Assembly: GCA_000733415.1 (NCBI GenBank)
Contig: KL662191.1
Coordinates: forward strand, 2,644,260-2,708,259
Direction of reading: 5' to 3'
Length of the DNA stretch: 64,000 bases
Source of the DNA: [Leptolyngbya] sp. JSC-1
Lineage (GTDB): Bacteria; Cyanobacteriota; Cyanobacteriia; Elainellales; Elainellaceae
Positions 42,540 to 50,949 of the stretch are shown piece by piece; position 1 is the first letter of the stretch, and each line of letters starts with the position of its first letter. The notes under the pieces are model-generated. The model saw only the letters and a list, made by a program, of their open reading frames with translations, made no database searches and was not told where the DNA came from. The position numbers were made by a program, and so were the translations under genes.

Positions 42540-42872
42540 GGGAGATGGGAGATGGCGGGTTGGTTTGCTCCTCTTCCAATCTCCTAGCCCTGATTTTGCA
42601 GTCCTCACATACCAGTTCACCCGGTGACGCGTCCGTGAGGGCCTACCACATTGGACGTGGAACAGTTATGACAACGGACGAAATGGATCGGCCCATTTTG
42701 GATCGCTGAACCCCTCGAACGGATGCAGTTCAGGAGAGAGGGCAGGGGAGCGGGAACGGTCCTAACCGTTTTGACTGCGGCTATACATTAGCAGGAATAC
42801 AGCACCCATACCATAGAGTCCTGAATAAACTCTTACATCATCCCCACCTTCCCCATCATCCCCATCTCCAAA
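42540..42872. other. Intergenic region between thiC and the XdhC gene
   Basis: Contains small purine-rich (gggagatgggagatgg) and C-rich (ccccaccttccccatcatccc) microsatellites. I see no gene. The C-rich tract directly precedes the XdhC start. Confidence 0.45.
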
Positions 42873-43868
42873 ATGACGATTGCCTGCTTTCGCAAACTCA
42901 CTGAAATCCTGCCATCCGGTCCTGCGGTGGTAGCAACCGTGGTGCAAACCCAGGGATCGGTGCCGCGGGAAGTGGGTGCGAAGATGCTGATTGGGGGCGA
43001 TGGTTTCACATTCGGTACGATTGGGGGTGGAGCGGGTGAGGCGAAGGTGATTCGGCAGGCGGAGCAGGTGCTGGAGTCGGGTCAGAAGCAGAGGGTGATA
43101 GTGGATTTAACTGGCGCATCGCATCGGGAGACTCAGGGCATTTGTGGCGGTCTGATGCAGGTATGGCTGGAGCGGTGGGCAGGAGAAGCAGCACTGGCAT
43201 TGGCACAGAAAATTCTCACCCGCCTAGAAGCCGGACAGACGGCAACGTTAGTGATACCGTTTGAGTTAAGCCAGTCTCCCTATTTGCTTGATGTTAACGA
43301 TAATCTTTCAGATAGTAGTTTTGTTTATATCACAGTTGATATAAAAAATGCTTTCACAGAAACATTACAGCCATCCCCCATTCTATTGATTGTTGGCGCA
43401 GGACATGTCGGCATGCAGTTGGCCAAAGTAGCTGATATGATTGGCTTTCAGGTGATGGTTCAAGATGACCGTCCGGAATGGGCTAATTTCCAGCATTATC
43501 CTCAAGCCGCGAAGATTTTTCCAGAACTGGCGACGGCATTGTCTCATTTGGCAACTCATACCCAGCTATTTGCGGCCTTAGTAACCAGGGGATATCAGTA
43601 TGATCTAGCTGCGTTAACGAGTTTACTGCAACGCCCAATCCCTTGTCGCTACATTGGCATGATTGGCAGTAAAAAGCGGGTGCGCCAGGTGTTTCAGGCC
43701 ATTGAGCAAAGCGGCATTTCCTCTAGACAACTACAATCGATCTATGCTCCAATCGGTTTGGATATTGGGGCGTTAACACCAGAGGAAATTGCTGTCAGCA
43801 TTGCGGCTGAATTAATTTGGGTACAGCGCGGCGGCACTGGACGCCCTTTGTCAGAGAGATTAGAATAG
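42873..43868 (+). CDS. XdhC/CoxI family protein
   Basis: 331 residues. The N-terminal XdhC_CoxI domain (VATVVQTQGSVPREVGAKMLI, GGGAGEAKVI) is followed by a Rossmann-like domain (LLIVGAGHVGMQLAKVADMIGFQVMVQDD and RYIGMIGSKKRV). XdhC proteins bind molybdenum cofactor and insert the sulfurated form into xanthine dehydrogenase-type enzymes. No molybdohydroxylase gene is nearby in this window, though moeA is present. Confidence 0.9.
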   Translation: MTIACFRKLTEILPSGPAVVATVVQTQGSVPREVGAKMLIGGDGFTFGTIGGGAGEAKVIRQAEQVLESGQKQRVIVDLTGASHRETQGICGGLMQVWLERWAGEAALALAQKILTRLEAGQTATLVIPFELSQSPYLLDVNDNLSDSSFVYITVDIKNAFTETLQPSPILLIVGAGHVGMQLAKVADMIGFQVMVQDDRPEWANFQHYPQAAKIFPELATALSHLATHTQLFAALVTRGYQYDLAALTSLLQRPIPCRYIGMIGSKKRVRQVFQAIEQSGISSRQLQSIYAPIGLDIGALTPEEIAVSIAAELIWVQRGGTGRPLSERLE

Positions 43869-43872
43869 CCTA

Positions 43873-44436
43873 CTAATCTAATAACCAATCAAACACATTG
43901 CCTACCCTTAGATTTAGCGCCTTAGCAAAGGGAGGAACGAGAAGTAATTGTTCTGGTTCATCAAACACTTCTGGTTGCTGCTTTGGAAGATAAACAAAAA
44001 TAGTTTGCTCAGCAGGGTCAATTAACCAACCCATCTGAGTTCCATGATTCAAACAATGCAAAATGTTTTTGGTTGCTTTCGTTTGACTCTGCTCTGGCGA
44101 TAGGATTTCGATAGTCCAATCGGGAGCGATTGAAAAGATGTTCGCAACTTCGCCATTTTGGTCACGGGGAATTCTCCGCCAAACAAACACAGACACATCT
44201 GGAACGATTGAGCGGCCACCAAATGTACACCGTAACTCTGAAAACGCTCGTGCAATTTGTCGGGGTTTAAGAATGACATGAACGGTTGTAGAGAACTCGG
44301 TCTGAATTGTGCTGTGCTTCCCCTGGGGCATTGGCTTCTGAACGATTTGCCCATCAATATACTCACTGGCAGGTTTGGTTTCTGGCAGCTTCAGAAATTC
44401 TTCTAAGGTGATGGGTTGAGACGGAGACTGTACCAT
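43873..44436 (-). CDS. Uma2 family (DUF820) endonuclease-fold protein
   Basis: 187 residues with the Uma2 pattern: TLEEFLKLPETKPASEYIDG at the start, SIVPDVSVF, DWTIEILSPEQSQTKATKNI, GTQMGWLIDPA. The two acidic catalytic positions are the Asp of PDVSV and the Glu of IEILSP. Convergent with the XdhC gene, 4 bases apart. Second paralogue in the window (see 38267-38857). Confidence 0.9.
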   Translation of the reverse strand: MVQSPSQPITLEEFLKLPETKPASEYIDGQIVQKPMPQGKHSTIQTEFSTTVHVILKPRQIARAFSELRCTFGGRSIVPDVSVFVWRRIPRDQNGEVANIFSIAPDWTIEILSPEQSQTKATKNILHCLNHGTQMGWLIDPAEQTIFVYLPKQQPEVFDEPEQLLLVPPFAKALNLRVGNVFDWLLD

Positions 44437-44596
44437 TAGACTTCTCTAGGATGGAAGTTTTATAGGTTTTGACTCATTTTTTGTACTCATTCTAGATGAC
44501 ACATATGCCTAGTACTGATTTCTAATATTGTAAAACTACAGTCATCCACCTAATCAATTCCTTAATCAAGGTTTGCTGCCTCAGGGAGCCAAACTT

Positions 44597-45190
44597 CTAC
44601 CACATGCCGCGCACGGGCTGAGCAGGTGGCTGCGTACTGGCAGCTTGAGCTAAACAATCCTGATAAACCATCGTGCCATTGACCTCAACAAAAGCCTGAT
44701 CGCCCTTTGAGGACAGAGTAGTAATACCGTCAGAATAGCGGACGCCAGAACCCGAAACTACCTGCGGCAAGGTGAGAGTGCGACCATCGAGCACTAGCTC
44801 AACACGGTCATCCAAATAGTGAGCCGAGAAAGAGCGGCCATCCCGGCACTGATAGGTCACCCGTTGTGAGACTGATTGAGATGGGGGAACAGCCTGCCCC
44901 ACACAATTGCGATAGGTTTGCTCTCCGTTTTCCTCGATGAACGCCTGATTGCCTTTAGTGAATAGAGTAATTTCCCCATTCGAGTAGCGAGCACCCGAAG
45001 CCGACACCACACTCGGCAGCGTCACCGAATCGGCACCGCGCATTAACTGAGCCGTATCACCCGCATACTCAACCCGAAACGAACGACCCGCTTCGCACTT
45101 ATACTCCACCAGCCGCGCCTGAGCCTGAGCCGACAAAGGCATTGCCATCAACAAGGGAAGGGCCACCGCCCCATGTTGAACCCACTTCAT
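44597..45190 (-). CDS. Secreted protein with two tandem MliC-like domains
   Basis: 197 residues from the ATG at 45190, with GGAGGAG 10 bases upstream. The signal peptide ends PLSAQAQA. Two repeats of about 80 residues follow, each reading Y-x-C-x-(D/A)GRSF, V(T)LP.VVS.SGxRYS(D/N)G, LFTKGxQAF(I/V)E, C. This is the pattern of the MliC/PliC lysozyme inhibitors, with two Cys that probably pair in each domain. In a periplasmic or outer-membrane setting, such proteins protect against c-type lysozyme. The double domain is unusual in my experience. Confidence 0.75.
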   Translation of the reverse strand: MKWVQHGAVALPLLMAMPLSAQAQARLVEYKCEAGRSFRVEYAGDTAQLMRGADSVTLPSVVSASGARYSNGEITLFTKGNQAFIEENGEQTYRNCVGQAVPPSQSVSQRVTYQCRDGRSFSAHYLDDRVELVLDGRTLTLPQVVSGSGVRYSDGITTLSSKGDQAFVEVNGTMVYQDCLAQAASTQPPAQPVRGMW

Positions 45191-45604
45191 CACACGACAC
45201 TCCTCCAGAAACGATTTAGGCATTTAATTTATCAAAGATCTCTTCAAAAGATTGGAGTTAAACCCTAGCCAGTCAAACTGGGTCATCCCAACCCACTTTA
45301 CATCCTACGACCATTTGAACAGCCGAACGTTGCCATCCCCCCACCCTCCCCCACCACCCCCATCCCTCTCCCAATCGGAGGATATTTCCAATCCAGGTTG
45401 CAACTCATACTCATAATGACTATGATTTAGATATGGAGTGAAAGGAAGCTTAATTTGGTTGATTGTATTTAGTTGATCTTTAGTTGATCGTCAGCTGATC
45501 AAATGATCAGCAGCTTGAGAGGACTGTCTGCTGGACGACATGAGATGGGCAGCTCTAGACCTCAATTCAGTTTTGAAGTTTAAGTTCGATAAGGAGAGTT
45601 TCTG
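45191..45604. other. Intergenic region upstream of sodA
   Basis: Contains a C-rich microsatellite (about 45338-45376), then an AT-rich tract with repeated 'tagttgatc' and a perfect palindrome at 45494-45511 (separate entry). No ORF. The ribosome site for sodA (aaggagag) is 8 bases before the ATG. Confidence 0.5.
45494..45511. promoter_or_regulatory. Perfect palindrome upstream of sodA (GCTGATCA-aa-TGATCAGC)
   Basis: Two 8-bp arms around two bases, located 93 bases before the sodA ATG and preceded by two 'tagttgatc' direct repeats. This size and symmetry suit a dimeric regulator site, but I cannot name the regulator. Confidence 0.5.
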
Positions 45605-46216
45605 ATGGCTCACAATCTTGCGCCATTACCCTACGACTATGCGGCACTGGAACCCTACATTGATGCGCAAACCATGCAGTTGCATCACGACAAGCACCAC
45701 GCTGCTTATGTGAACAATCTCAACACCGCTCTGGCTAACTATTCAGACTTGCAGGCTAAATCGGTCGAGGAGTTGGTTGCTGATTTGAATGCCGTGCCTG
45801 AAGCAATTCGGACAGCAGTTCGCAACAATGGTGGTGGTCATGTCAACCACACGATGTTCTGGCAAATTATGCGTCCGAATGGCGGTGGAGAACCGACTGG
45901 TGCCTTGGGAGACGCGATTAGCTCCACCTTTGGTGACTTCGATACCTTCAAGCAGCGGTTTAACGAAGCGGGGACCAAGCACTTTGGCAGCGGCTGGGTT
46001 TGGCTAGTGATCAGCCCCGAACAAACGCTGCAAATTACTACCACACCCAATCAAGACAGTCCGATTACCACTGGTGCTAAGCCCATTTTTGGCAACGATG
46101 TCTGGGAACACGCCTACTATCTGAAATACCAGAACCGCCGCCCAGAGTACCTGGATGCTTGGTGGAATGTGCTGAACTGGGAAGAAATTGAACGTCGATT
46201 TGCTGCAATGCGTTAG
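45605..46216 (+). CDS. sodA: Superoxide dismutase [Mn]
   Basis: 203 residues. Metal ligands are His27 (LHHDKHH), the His of GGGHVNHTMFW, and Asp and His of DVWEHAYYLKY. The GGGHVNH block and the DVWEHAYYLKYQNRRPEY region fit the Mn-dependent subgroup rather than Fe. No signal peptide, so it is cytoplasmic, with dismutation of superoxide to peroxide and oxygen. It is followed 87 bases later by dps on the same strand, pairing superoxide and peroxide/iron protection. Confidence 0.95.
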   Translation: MAHNLAPLPYDYAALEPYIDAQTMQLHHDKHHAAYVNNLNTALANYSDLQAKSVEELVADLNAVPEAIRTAVRNNGGGHVNHTMFWQIMRPNGGGEPTGALGDAISSTFGDFDTFKQRFNEAGTKHFGSGWVWLVISPEQTLQITTTPNQDSPITTGAKPIFGNDVWEHAYYLKYQNRRPEYLDAWWNVLNWEEIERRFAAMR

Positions 46217-46303
46217 GACCACTGCCAAATGTATTCTAAGCAATGGCGAAATCGGCAGAACAACTGTATAAGTTAAACATGGAGTCAAGGAGATACATCA
46301 GCT

Positions 46304-46780
46304 ATGACTGCAACGCTACAAACTCAACAAACCGTGGTTGAAACCCTTAATCGCGAGCAAGCTAATGCGTTAGTCGCCTACCTAAACTACAAAAAGTATC
46401 ACTGGCTCACCTATGGACCCCTGTTCCGTGATCTGCATTTGCTGTTTGAGGAACAAGGCGCAGAAGTGTTTGCTATGATCGACGAGCTGGCAGAACGCAG
46501 CTTGATGCTAGATGGTGCCCCCGTGGCCGATCCCGCTGATTATCTACCAACCGCAACCGTGCGGCCCTCGACGGGTAAACTGGCGGTACGGGAGATGGTG
46601 GAGGAAGCAATTGCCACCCACGATCGGATCATCCAAGAGATGCATCAGGATGCAGAAATTGCTGCTGAGGCTGGTGATATTGGTACAGCAGACCTCTATA
46701 CTCGCTTAGTGCAGGTGCATCAAAAGCATCGCTGGTTCCTGAAGGAAATCCTCAAGAAAGGCGATGGGTTAGTGTCCTAA
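46304..46780 (+). CDS. dps: Dps-family ferritin-like protein
   Basis: 158 residues. It has the Dps helical pattern: YKKYHWLTYGPLFRDLHLLFEEQGAEVFAMIDELAERSLMLDG, in which the His, Asp and Glu form the inter-subunit ferroxidase site. Dps forms a 12-mer shell that oxidises ferrous iron with peroxide and can bind DNA. It lies directly after sodA, likely part of the same oxidative-stress unit, and is followed by a strong terminator. Confidence 0.93.
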   Translation: MTATLQTQQTVVETLNREQANALVAYLNYKKYHWLTYGPLFRDLHLLFEEQGAEVFAMIDELAERSLMLDGAPVADPADYLPTATVRPSTGKLAVREMVEEAIATHDRIIQEMHQDAEIAAEAGDIGTADLYTRLVQVHQKHRWFLKEILKKGDGLVS

Positions 46781-46844
46781 CCGAATCTGCTGCTCTGAAG
46801 CAGGTTTCTTCTCCAACTAATTCCCTAGTTGAATAGATGTCTTG

Positions 46845-46879
46845 CCCCTGATGTGCCGAATTGGCAGCAGGGGTTTTTT
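46845..46879 (+). terminator. Rho-independent terminator after dps
   Basis: CCCCTG pairs with CAGGGG, with an inner TGCC/GGCA stem, then TTTTTT. The stem is GC-rich and the U run is immediate. Confidence 0.9.
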
Positions 46880-46908
46880 ATAGCCTTTGAGCCACGTTCA
46901 TAGGGGGG

Positions 46909-47139
46909 CTATTCCGCTAACCGAAGAGTTGCCCGATGGTTGATTCCACCCCGTGGTAACAGCGTAATCGACCGATTCAAAGTAGTGTAATCGACCGTGT
47001 CAAATCCATTGCTGCCGTCAATGTAATCATTACCGCTAGTGGCGCATACTGCATCATTGCCATCTAAACCAAAAATTTCATCACTTACGGCTGAACCTGT
47101 CATGAAATCTGAAAAGCGCGTACCAATTAAACGAGCCAT
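46909..47139 (-). pseudogene. RTX-like calcium-binding protein fragment
   Basis: 76 residues starting MARLIGTRFSDFMTGS. It matches the first part of cyanobacterial RTX proteins (GLDGNDAVCATSGNDYIDGSNGFDTVDYTTLNRSITLLP), with one nonapeptide GGxGxDx-like unit degraded (DAVCATSGND). Normal members continue for hundreds of residues, whereas this one ends abruptly after GGINHRATLRLAE, so I regard it as a truncated remnant or a very small paralogue. Confidence 0.5.
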
Positions 47140-47557
47140 CTGCAAATCCTCCTACGGTCTCGATTGCGACAGTGCTGTAAGGGTATAGTGGGTTGGCGCT
47201 CCGGATCACGAAGTCGTCTAACCGTCACTAGCCCTCAGCCTCTGAATGGCAATAGCGAGAACTTGCTTGGTCTTATGCAGTGAATTTGCGGTAGAAGCAA
47301 TAATCTAAGTCTAATCAATCACTGCTCAGCGTCGGAGAATTCCTCCAACGTTTGGGCCGATAGGAGATTGGAAAAATCCTAGCCTTGGGCCATTTTGATC
47401 CCAACTTGGCGCAATTGCTTGACTTGGAGTGCTTGACTTAGAGTGCTTGACTTAGAGTGCTTGACTTAGAGTGCTTGACTGGATCCGCTGTCTCAACGTC
47501 TTCAACTTCTGAATTGATATAGGATACACTACCTGGTATTCAGACAGTTTGGCCTTC
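47140..47557. other. Intergenic region with tandem repeat, upstream of the CDF gene
   Basis: About 418 bases without an ORF. It contains a 14-bp tandem array (separate entry) and, just before the CDF ATG, AT-rich sequence (tgatataggatacacta) with a possible -10 element. Confidence 0.45.
47417..47480. repeat. 14-bp tandem repeat (gcttgacttagagt, 4.6 copies)
   Basis: Three perfect copies plus a first variant copy (gcttgacttggagt) and a partial copy. Each unit contains TTGACTT, which resembles a -35 element; the array lies about 80 bases upstream of the CDF transporter start. Confidence 0.85.
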
Positions 47558-48502
47558 ATGGATTCAACCCACTCCTCAGGGCGTCCAGCCCGCTTCTATG
47601 CTTGGCTTTCGATTGTGGCCTCGCTCGTGATTATTACGCTCAAAACACTGGCGTATCTGGTTACGGGTTCGGTGGGGCTGTTGTCGGATGCTGTAGAGTC
47701 GATTGCCAATGTAGTAGCGGCTGGAGTCGCACTGTGGGCGTTGACCTTAGCCAGTCGGCCTCCTGATTCAGTGCATGCCTTTGGTCATTCTAAAGCCGAA
47801 TATTTCTCCAGTGCGCTAGAAGGCGTTTTGATTCTAGTCGCAGCAGGTGGGATTGCAGTTGCGGCAGGTGGACGGTTGTTTCATCCCCACCCGCTAGAGT
47901 CGGTAGGAGTAGGTCTAGTTCTAAGCATCGTTTCTTCGGGTATGAATGCAACCGTGGCGTGGATTTTGCTGCAAGCCTCGCGTCGGTTACGATCGATCAC
48001 CCTGCGGGCCGATGCCTACCATCTGCTGACCGATGTGTGGACCTCGATCGGGGTGATTTTAGGAATTGTGGTGGTCAAATTGACCGGCTGGTTGGTGCTG
48101 GATCCGCTGATTGCGCTAGGAGTAGCAGCCAACATTGTTTGGACGGGCATCAAGCTGCTGCGGGAAACGGGGTCAAGCTTGCTGGATGCAGCCCTACCGA
48201 CCGATATGCAGGAAACCATTCTGTTGATTTTGGATGAATACAAACGGCAAGGCATTCAGTTTCATGCGTTGCGGACGCGCGTGGCCGGATCGCGGGGCTT
48301 TGTTTCGTTTCATGTGCTGGTGCCGGGGCAATGGACGGTGCAACAAGGTCATAATATCTGTGAAGCAATTGAGCTGGCCTTACTGAAAGCGCTGCCCGGA
48401 ATTTATGTGATGACTCACTTAGAACCACTGGAAGATCCGGCGTCTTGGCAGGATGAGCAATTAGATCGGGTGATCGATCCAGATTTGAGTGGGAAAGGGT
48501 GA
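47558..48502 (+). CDS. Cation diffusion facilitator family transporter
   Basis: 314 residues from the ATG at 47558 (a TTG at 47549 is in frame). It has six transmembrane segments. The metal site follows the CDF pattern SDAVESIANVVAAG in helix 2 and HLLTDVWTSIG in helix 5 (D-x3-E and H-x3-D), and GHSKAEYFSSALEG in the loop. The C-terminal cytosolic domain (FHALRTRVAGSRGFVSFHVLVPG) is present. It exports a divalent metal, zinc or iron being common. The 14-bp repeats upstream may affect its promoter. Confidence 0.92.
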   Translation: MDSTHSSGRPARFYAWLSIVASLVIITLKTLAYLVTGSVGLLSDAVESIANVVAAGVALWALTLASRPPDSVHAFGHSKAEYFSSALEGVLILVAAGGIAVAAGGRLFHPHPLESVGVGLVLSIVSSGMNATVAWILLQASRRLRSITLRADAYHLLTDVWTSIGVILGIVVVKLTGWLVLDPLIALGVAANIVWTGIKLLRETGSSLLDAALPTDMQETILLILDEYKRQGIQFHALRTRVAGSRGFVSFHVLVPGQWTVQQGHNICEAIELALLKALPGIYVMTHLEPLEDPASWQDEQLDRVIDPDLSGKG

Positions 48503-48506
48503 TGGC

Positions 48507-49388
48507 CTAAGCCGTTTTAAGCCGATGGGCGCAGGAGGAGGAGACAATGACTAAGCATCCCCCGATGGATTGGGCAAGGCTAGGCTGTTCACCCATGATC
48601 ACAATAGCGCTGGTTACTCCAAACACGGGAATCAGAGCGATATAGAACGCTGCATGGCTGACGGGAAGGTTTTGCAACGCAATCAGATAAAGCAAAAATG
48701 CCAACGCATACTGCATGATGCCGGAGCCGATTGCCAGTAGCCAGAAGGGCAGGGAAATGCCAACCGCACTGATTTCATAGCTGGGATTTACCATTGATAA
48801 AATTCCAAAACCGCCTACGGTCACAAGTAAACCCACGAGCTGCTGGGACGAGGTAAGCTGTAGCGGATCGGCGATTGCAATCTGGCTTTTGCTAACGAGC
48901 ACATAAACTACCGCAAACAAGGTACCCAGAAGTACGAGTAAATTCCCCATCAGCGAAGCCTGATTCGCGCCTGCTGTATCCTGCAACATCAACAGCACTA
49001 TTCCTAAAAAACTGATGCTAGCCAGCAATACTTTGATTGGTGTCAACTTTTCTCCTAAAAAAATCGCTGCAAATAGGATGGTCAAAATGACTTCTGAAGA
49101 GCCAATTAAAGTCGCGTTGCTGGCGGTTGTCATTTGCACCCCAAAGATGCTGACCATGTAAGCCAATGCAGGTTCAAATATACCGGCTATGCCTTGCTGA
49201 AGTTGATGCCAGGAACAGGGAAACTGACGATTTCGTAAGTAACAAGCTGTTACTAAAAACCCAACACTGGCGCTGAGTTGGATAATGAGCAGCGTAGTTG
49301 GGGTAATTTCTAAGAGGGCAATTTTGGTCAACGTCACCCCGACCCCCCAGCAAAAGGCATAACTGAGGGCAATGATAGATTTTTTCAT
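48507..49388 (-). CDS. EamA/DMT-superfamily membrane transporter
   Basis: 293 residues from the ATG at 49388; the TTG at 49406 lies within the 14-bp repeat. Ten hydrophobic helices arranged as two EamA halves (SYAFCWGVGVTLTKIALLE and LVLLGTLFAVVYVLVSKSQ begin the two halves). The substrate is unknown. It lies downstream of the MarR gene on the same strand, so MarR-controlled efflux is likely. Confidence 0.9.
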   Translation of the reverse strand: MKKSIIALSYAFCWGVGVTLTKIALLEITPTTLLIIQLSASVGFLVTACYLRNRQFPCSWHQLQQGIAGIFEPALAYMVSIFGVQMTTASNATLIGSSEVILTILFAAIFLGEKLTPIKVLLASISFLGIVLLMLQDTAGANQASLMGNLLVLLGTLFAVVYVLVSKSQIAIADPLQLTSSQQLVGLLVTVGGFGILSMVNPSYEISAVGISLPFWLLAIGSGIMQYALAFLLYLIALQNLPVSHAAFYIALIPVFGVTSAIVIMGEQPSLAQSIGGCLVIVSSSCAHRLKTA

Positions 49389-49397
49389 GATGCCATT

Positions 49398-49481
49398 CTG
49401 ATTCAACTAATCTGATTCAACTAATCTGATTCGACTAATCTGATTCGACTAATCTGATTCGACTAATCTGATTCAACTAAG
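49398..49481. repeat. 14-bp tandem repeat (ctgattc[ag]actaat, six copies)
   Basis: Six units in two versions (ctgattcaactaat and ctgattcgactaat). The array spans the gap between MarR and the transporter and includes the last codons and stop of the MarR gene. Confidence 0.9.
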
Positions 49482-49984
49482 CGAAAGTATTGCTGTTCTA
49501 CAGGGCAGCGATCGCCCGGACACACTTCCTCTTCACAGAGGCGGCAAATGGCATAGGCCCGTAGCTCATCGGTAGTCATGGCTGCCAGCATTTTTTCGAG
49601 CAGCTTCGTCAACTGTTTTCGCTCAGCGGCAGACAAAGACTGAACTGCAACCTGCAACTGCTGACGGCGCTCCGCTAGAATAGCTTGGCGTCGTTCAAAT
49701 CCGGCCTCGGTAAGAAACAACGCCAATGTTCGCCCATCTGTTCCAGATCGACGCTCTACCAATCCTTGTGTCTCCAATCGGTCAATTAAACGCACGGTGC
49801 CTGGATGGGAAAGGTTGAGAATTTGCCGCAATTCGTTAATCGAGAGTCCTGGTTCTGCGCCCAACGTGACCAGTGCCGCAGGCGTTTCACCTCCTCCCGT
49901 ATTGGCCGTTACTACCGCATTCAAAGCGTCTACGATGCTCAGAGCCAATGCTCCCAGTAGATTCAGACTTCTTTCCTCATCCAT
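49463..49984 (-). CDS. MarR-family regulator with C-terminal cysteine cluster
   Basis: 173 residues from an ATG. The winged-helix core (PGLSINELRQILNLSHPGTVRLIDRLETQGLVERRSGTDGRTLALFLTEAG) is standard, with helix-flanking dimerisation segments. The tail contains CRLCEEEVCPGDRC (C-x2-C-x4-C-x4-C), which could bind zinc or an iron-sulfur cluster, or act in redox sensing. A 15-bp palindrome lies 33 bases upstream of the start. The stop codon lies in the 14-bp repeat array; the transporter gene follows. Confidence 0.92.
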   Translation of the reverse strand: MDEERSLNLLGALALSIVDALNAVVTANTGGGETPAALVTLGAEPGLSINELRQILNLSHPGTVRLIDRLETQGLVERRSGTDGRTLALFLTEAGFERRQAILAERRQQLQVAVQSLSAAERKQLTKLLEKMLAAMTTDELRAYAICRLCEEEVCPGDRCPVEQQYFRLVESD

Positions 49985-50016
49985 AGCGCCATCAGACTAC
50001 CTTTAATTCTTATATG

Positions 50017-50031
50017 TATGCATTATGCATA
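50017..50031. promoter_or_regulatory. Palindromic operator candidate TATGCAT-t-ATGCATA upstream of the MarR gene
   Basis: A perfect 7-bp inverted repeat with a single central base, 33-47 bases upstream of the MarR start. AT-rich palindromes of this length and position are the typical binding sites of MarR autoregulators. Confidence 0.7.
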
Positions 50032-50172
50032 TTATTCGTGTCAGTGTAAAGGAGAAATCCTTAATTTTGAAATTTTGGCTCCGGTATTTTGACTCCTGAT
50101 TGTCCGCCAAATCTCTAAAGAGTCAAATTATGTCAGTCCTTTGTTTCGAGTCAACCCCCAACCCCTCATCAA

Positions 50173-50949
50173 TCACCACTCCGCAAAATCCCGACAAAAC
50201 TGCTCCAGCGATATCTGCCGAATTCTCGAATCATCCGCAATCGCGGCTCGTTCGGCAGCCGTATTGTAGCCCCAGGTCGCTAAGAAGAGTTGAACCTCCT
50301 CTAGATCGGGCAGTTGCTCCACGACTTGCAGCGTTTTCAGCCGGTCTTCCACAAACCAAAATACGGCAGAATCTGGTTGCTCAGCTTTGAGCTGGCGCAG
50401 AATCTGGTGTTTGGGTTGCTTCACTTCTTTGCCAAAGATGCGTAAGTTGGTCAAGTCAATCTCGTGCTGCTGCAAGAGCTGCTGAATGAATCGTCCTTCT
50501 TTGGTGCTGATGATGACCACTTGAATGGAGTTAAGCCAAAGCGTCAGTTGCCCTGCCACACCAGGATAGAGGTACTGCTCAGCCAACCAGCTTGTCGGAT
50601 CGGAGGCAATCCAGTGGTCACGAATGCCGTCTACTTCGGCAGCTAGGATGGCGGCACTGAGTCCTTCCTGCTTCAGCAACTGCTGGGCTAATTGGTCCCA
50701 GTCCTGCGCCATTTCGGTTTCGCTATAGCCGGTGAGCAAGGCCCGCAGCAACAGCGGCATTTCCCACCCCGTAGCAATCAAAGGCCGGACGCGATAGAAC
50801 TGCTCTGCTAAACCAATTGGCGGAACTGGATCAGTGAGTCGCCAGAGGTAGCAGTAGGCGCGCCATGCGGTTTGAAAGTATTCTTTCATGCCGTCGCACA
50901 GTACGCCATCATAGTCGAGGGCTAGAACCGTAGGGGGGGGATTGACCAT
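50173..50949 (-). CDS. HAD-like hydrolase
   Basis: 258 residues. HAD motif I is LALDYDGVLCDG (DxDG), motif II VVIISTKEGRF, motif III Lys at GKEVKQPKHQ, motif IV FWFVEDRLKTL. The cap between motif I and II is about 115 residues and helical. The family is cyanobacteria-typical, substrate unknown. The gene is monocistronic and lies between the MarR promoter region and the GspE gene. Confidence 0.87.
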   Translation of the reverse strand: MVNPPPTVLALDYDGVLCDGMKEYFQTAWRAYCYLWRLTDPVPPIGLAEQFYRVRPLIATGWEMPLLLRALLTGYSETEMAQDWDQLAQQLLKQEGLSAAILAAEVDGIRDHWIASDPTSWLAEQYLYPGVAGQLTLWLNSIQVVIISTKEGRFIQQLLQQHEIDLTNLRIFGKEVKQPKHQILRQLKAEQPDSAVFWFVEDRLKTLQVVEQLPDLEEVQLFLATWGYNTAAERAAIADDSRIRQISLEQFCRDFAEW

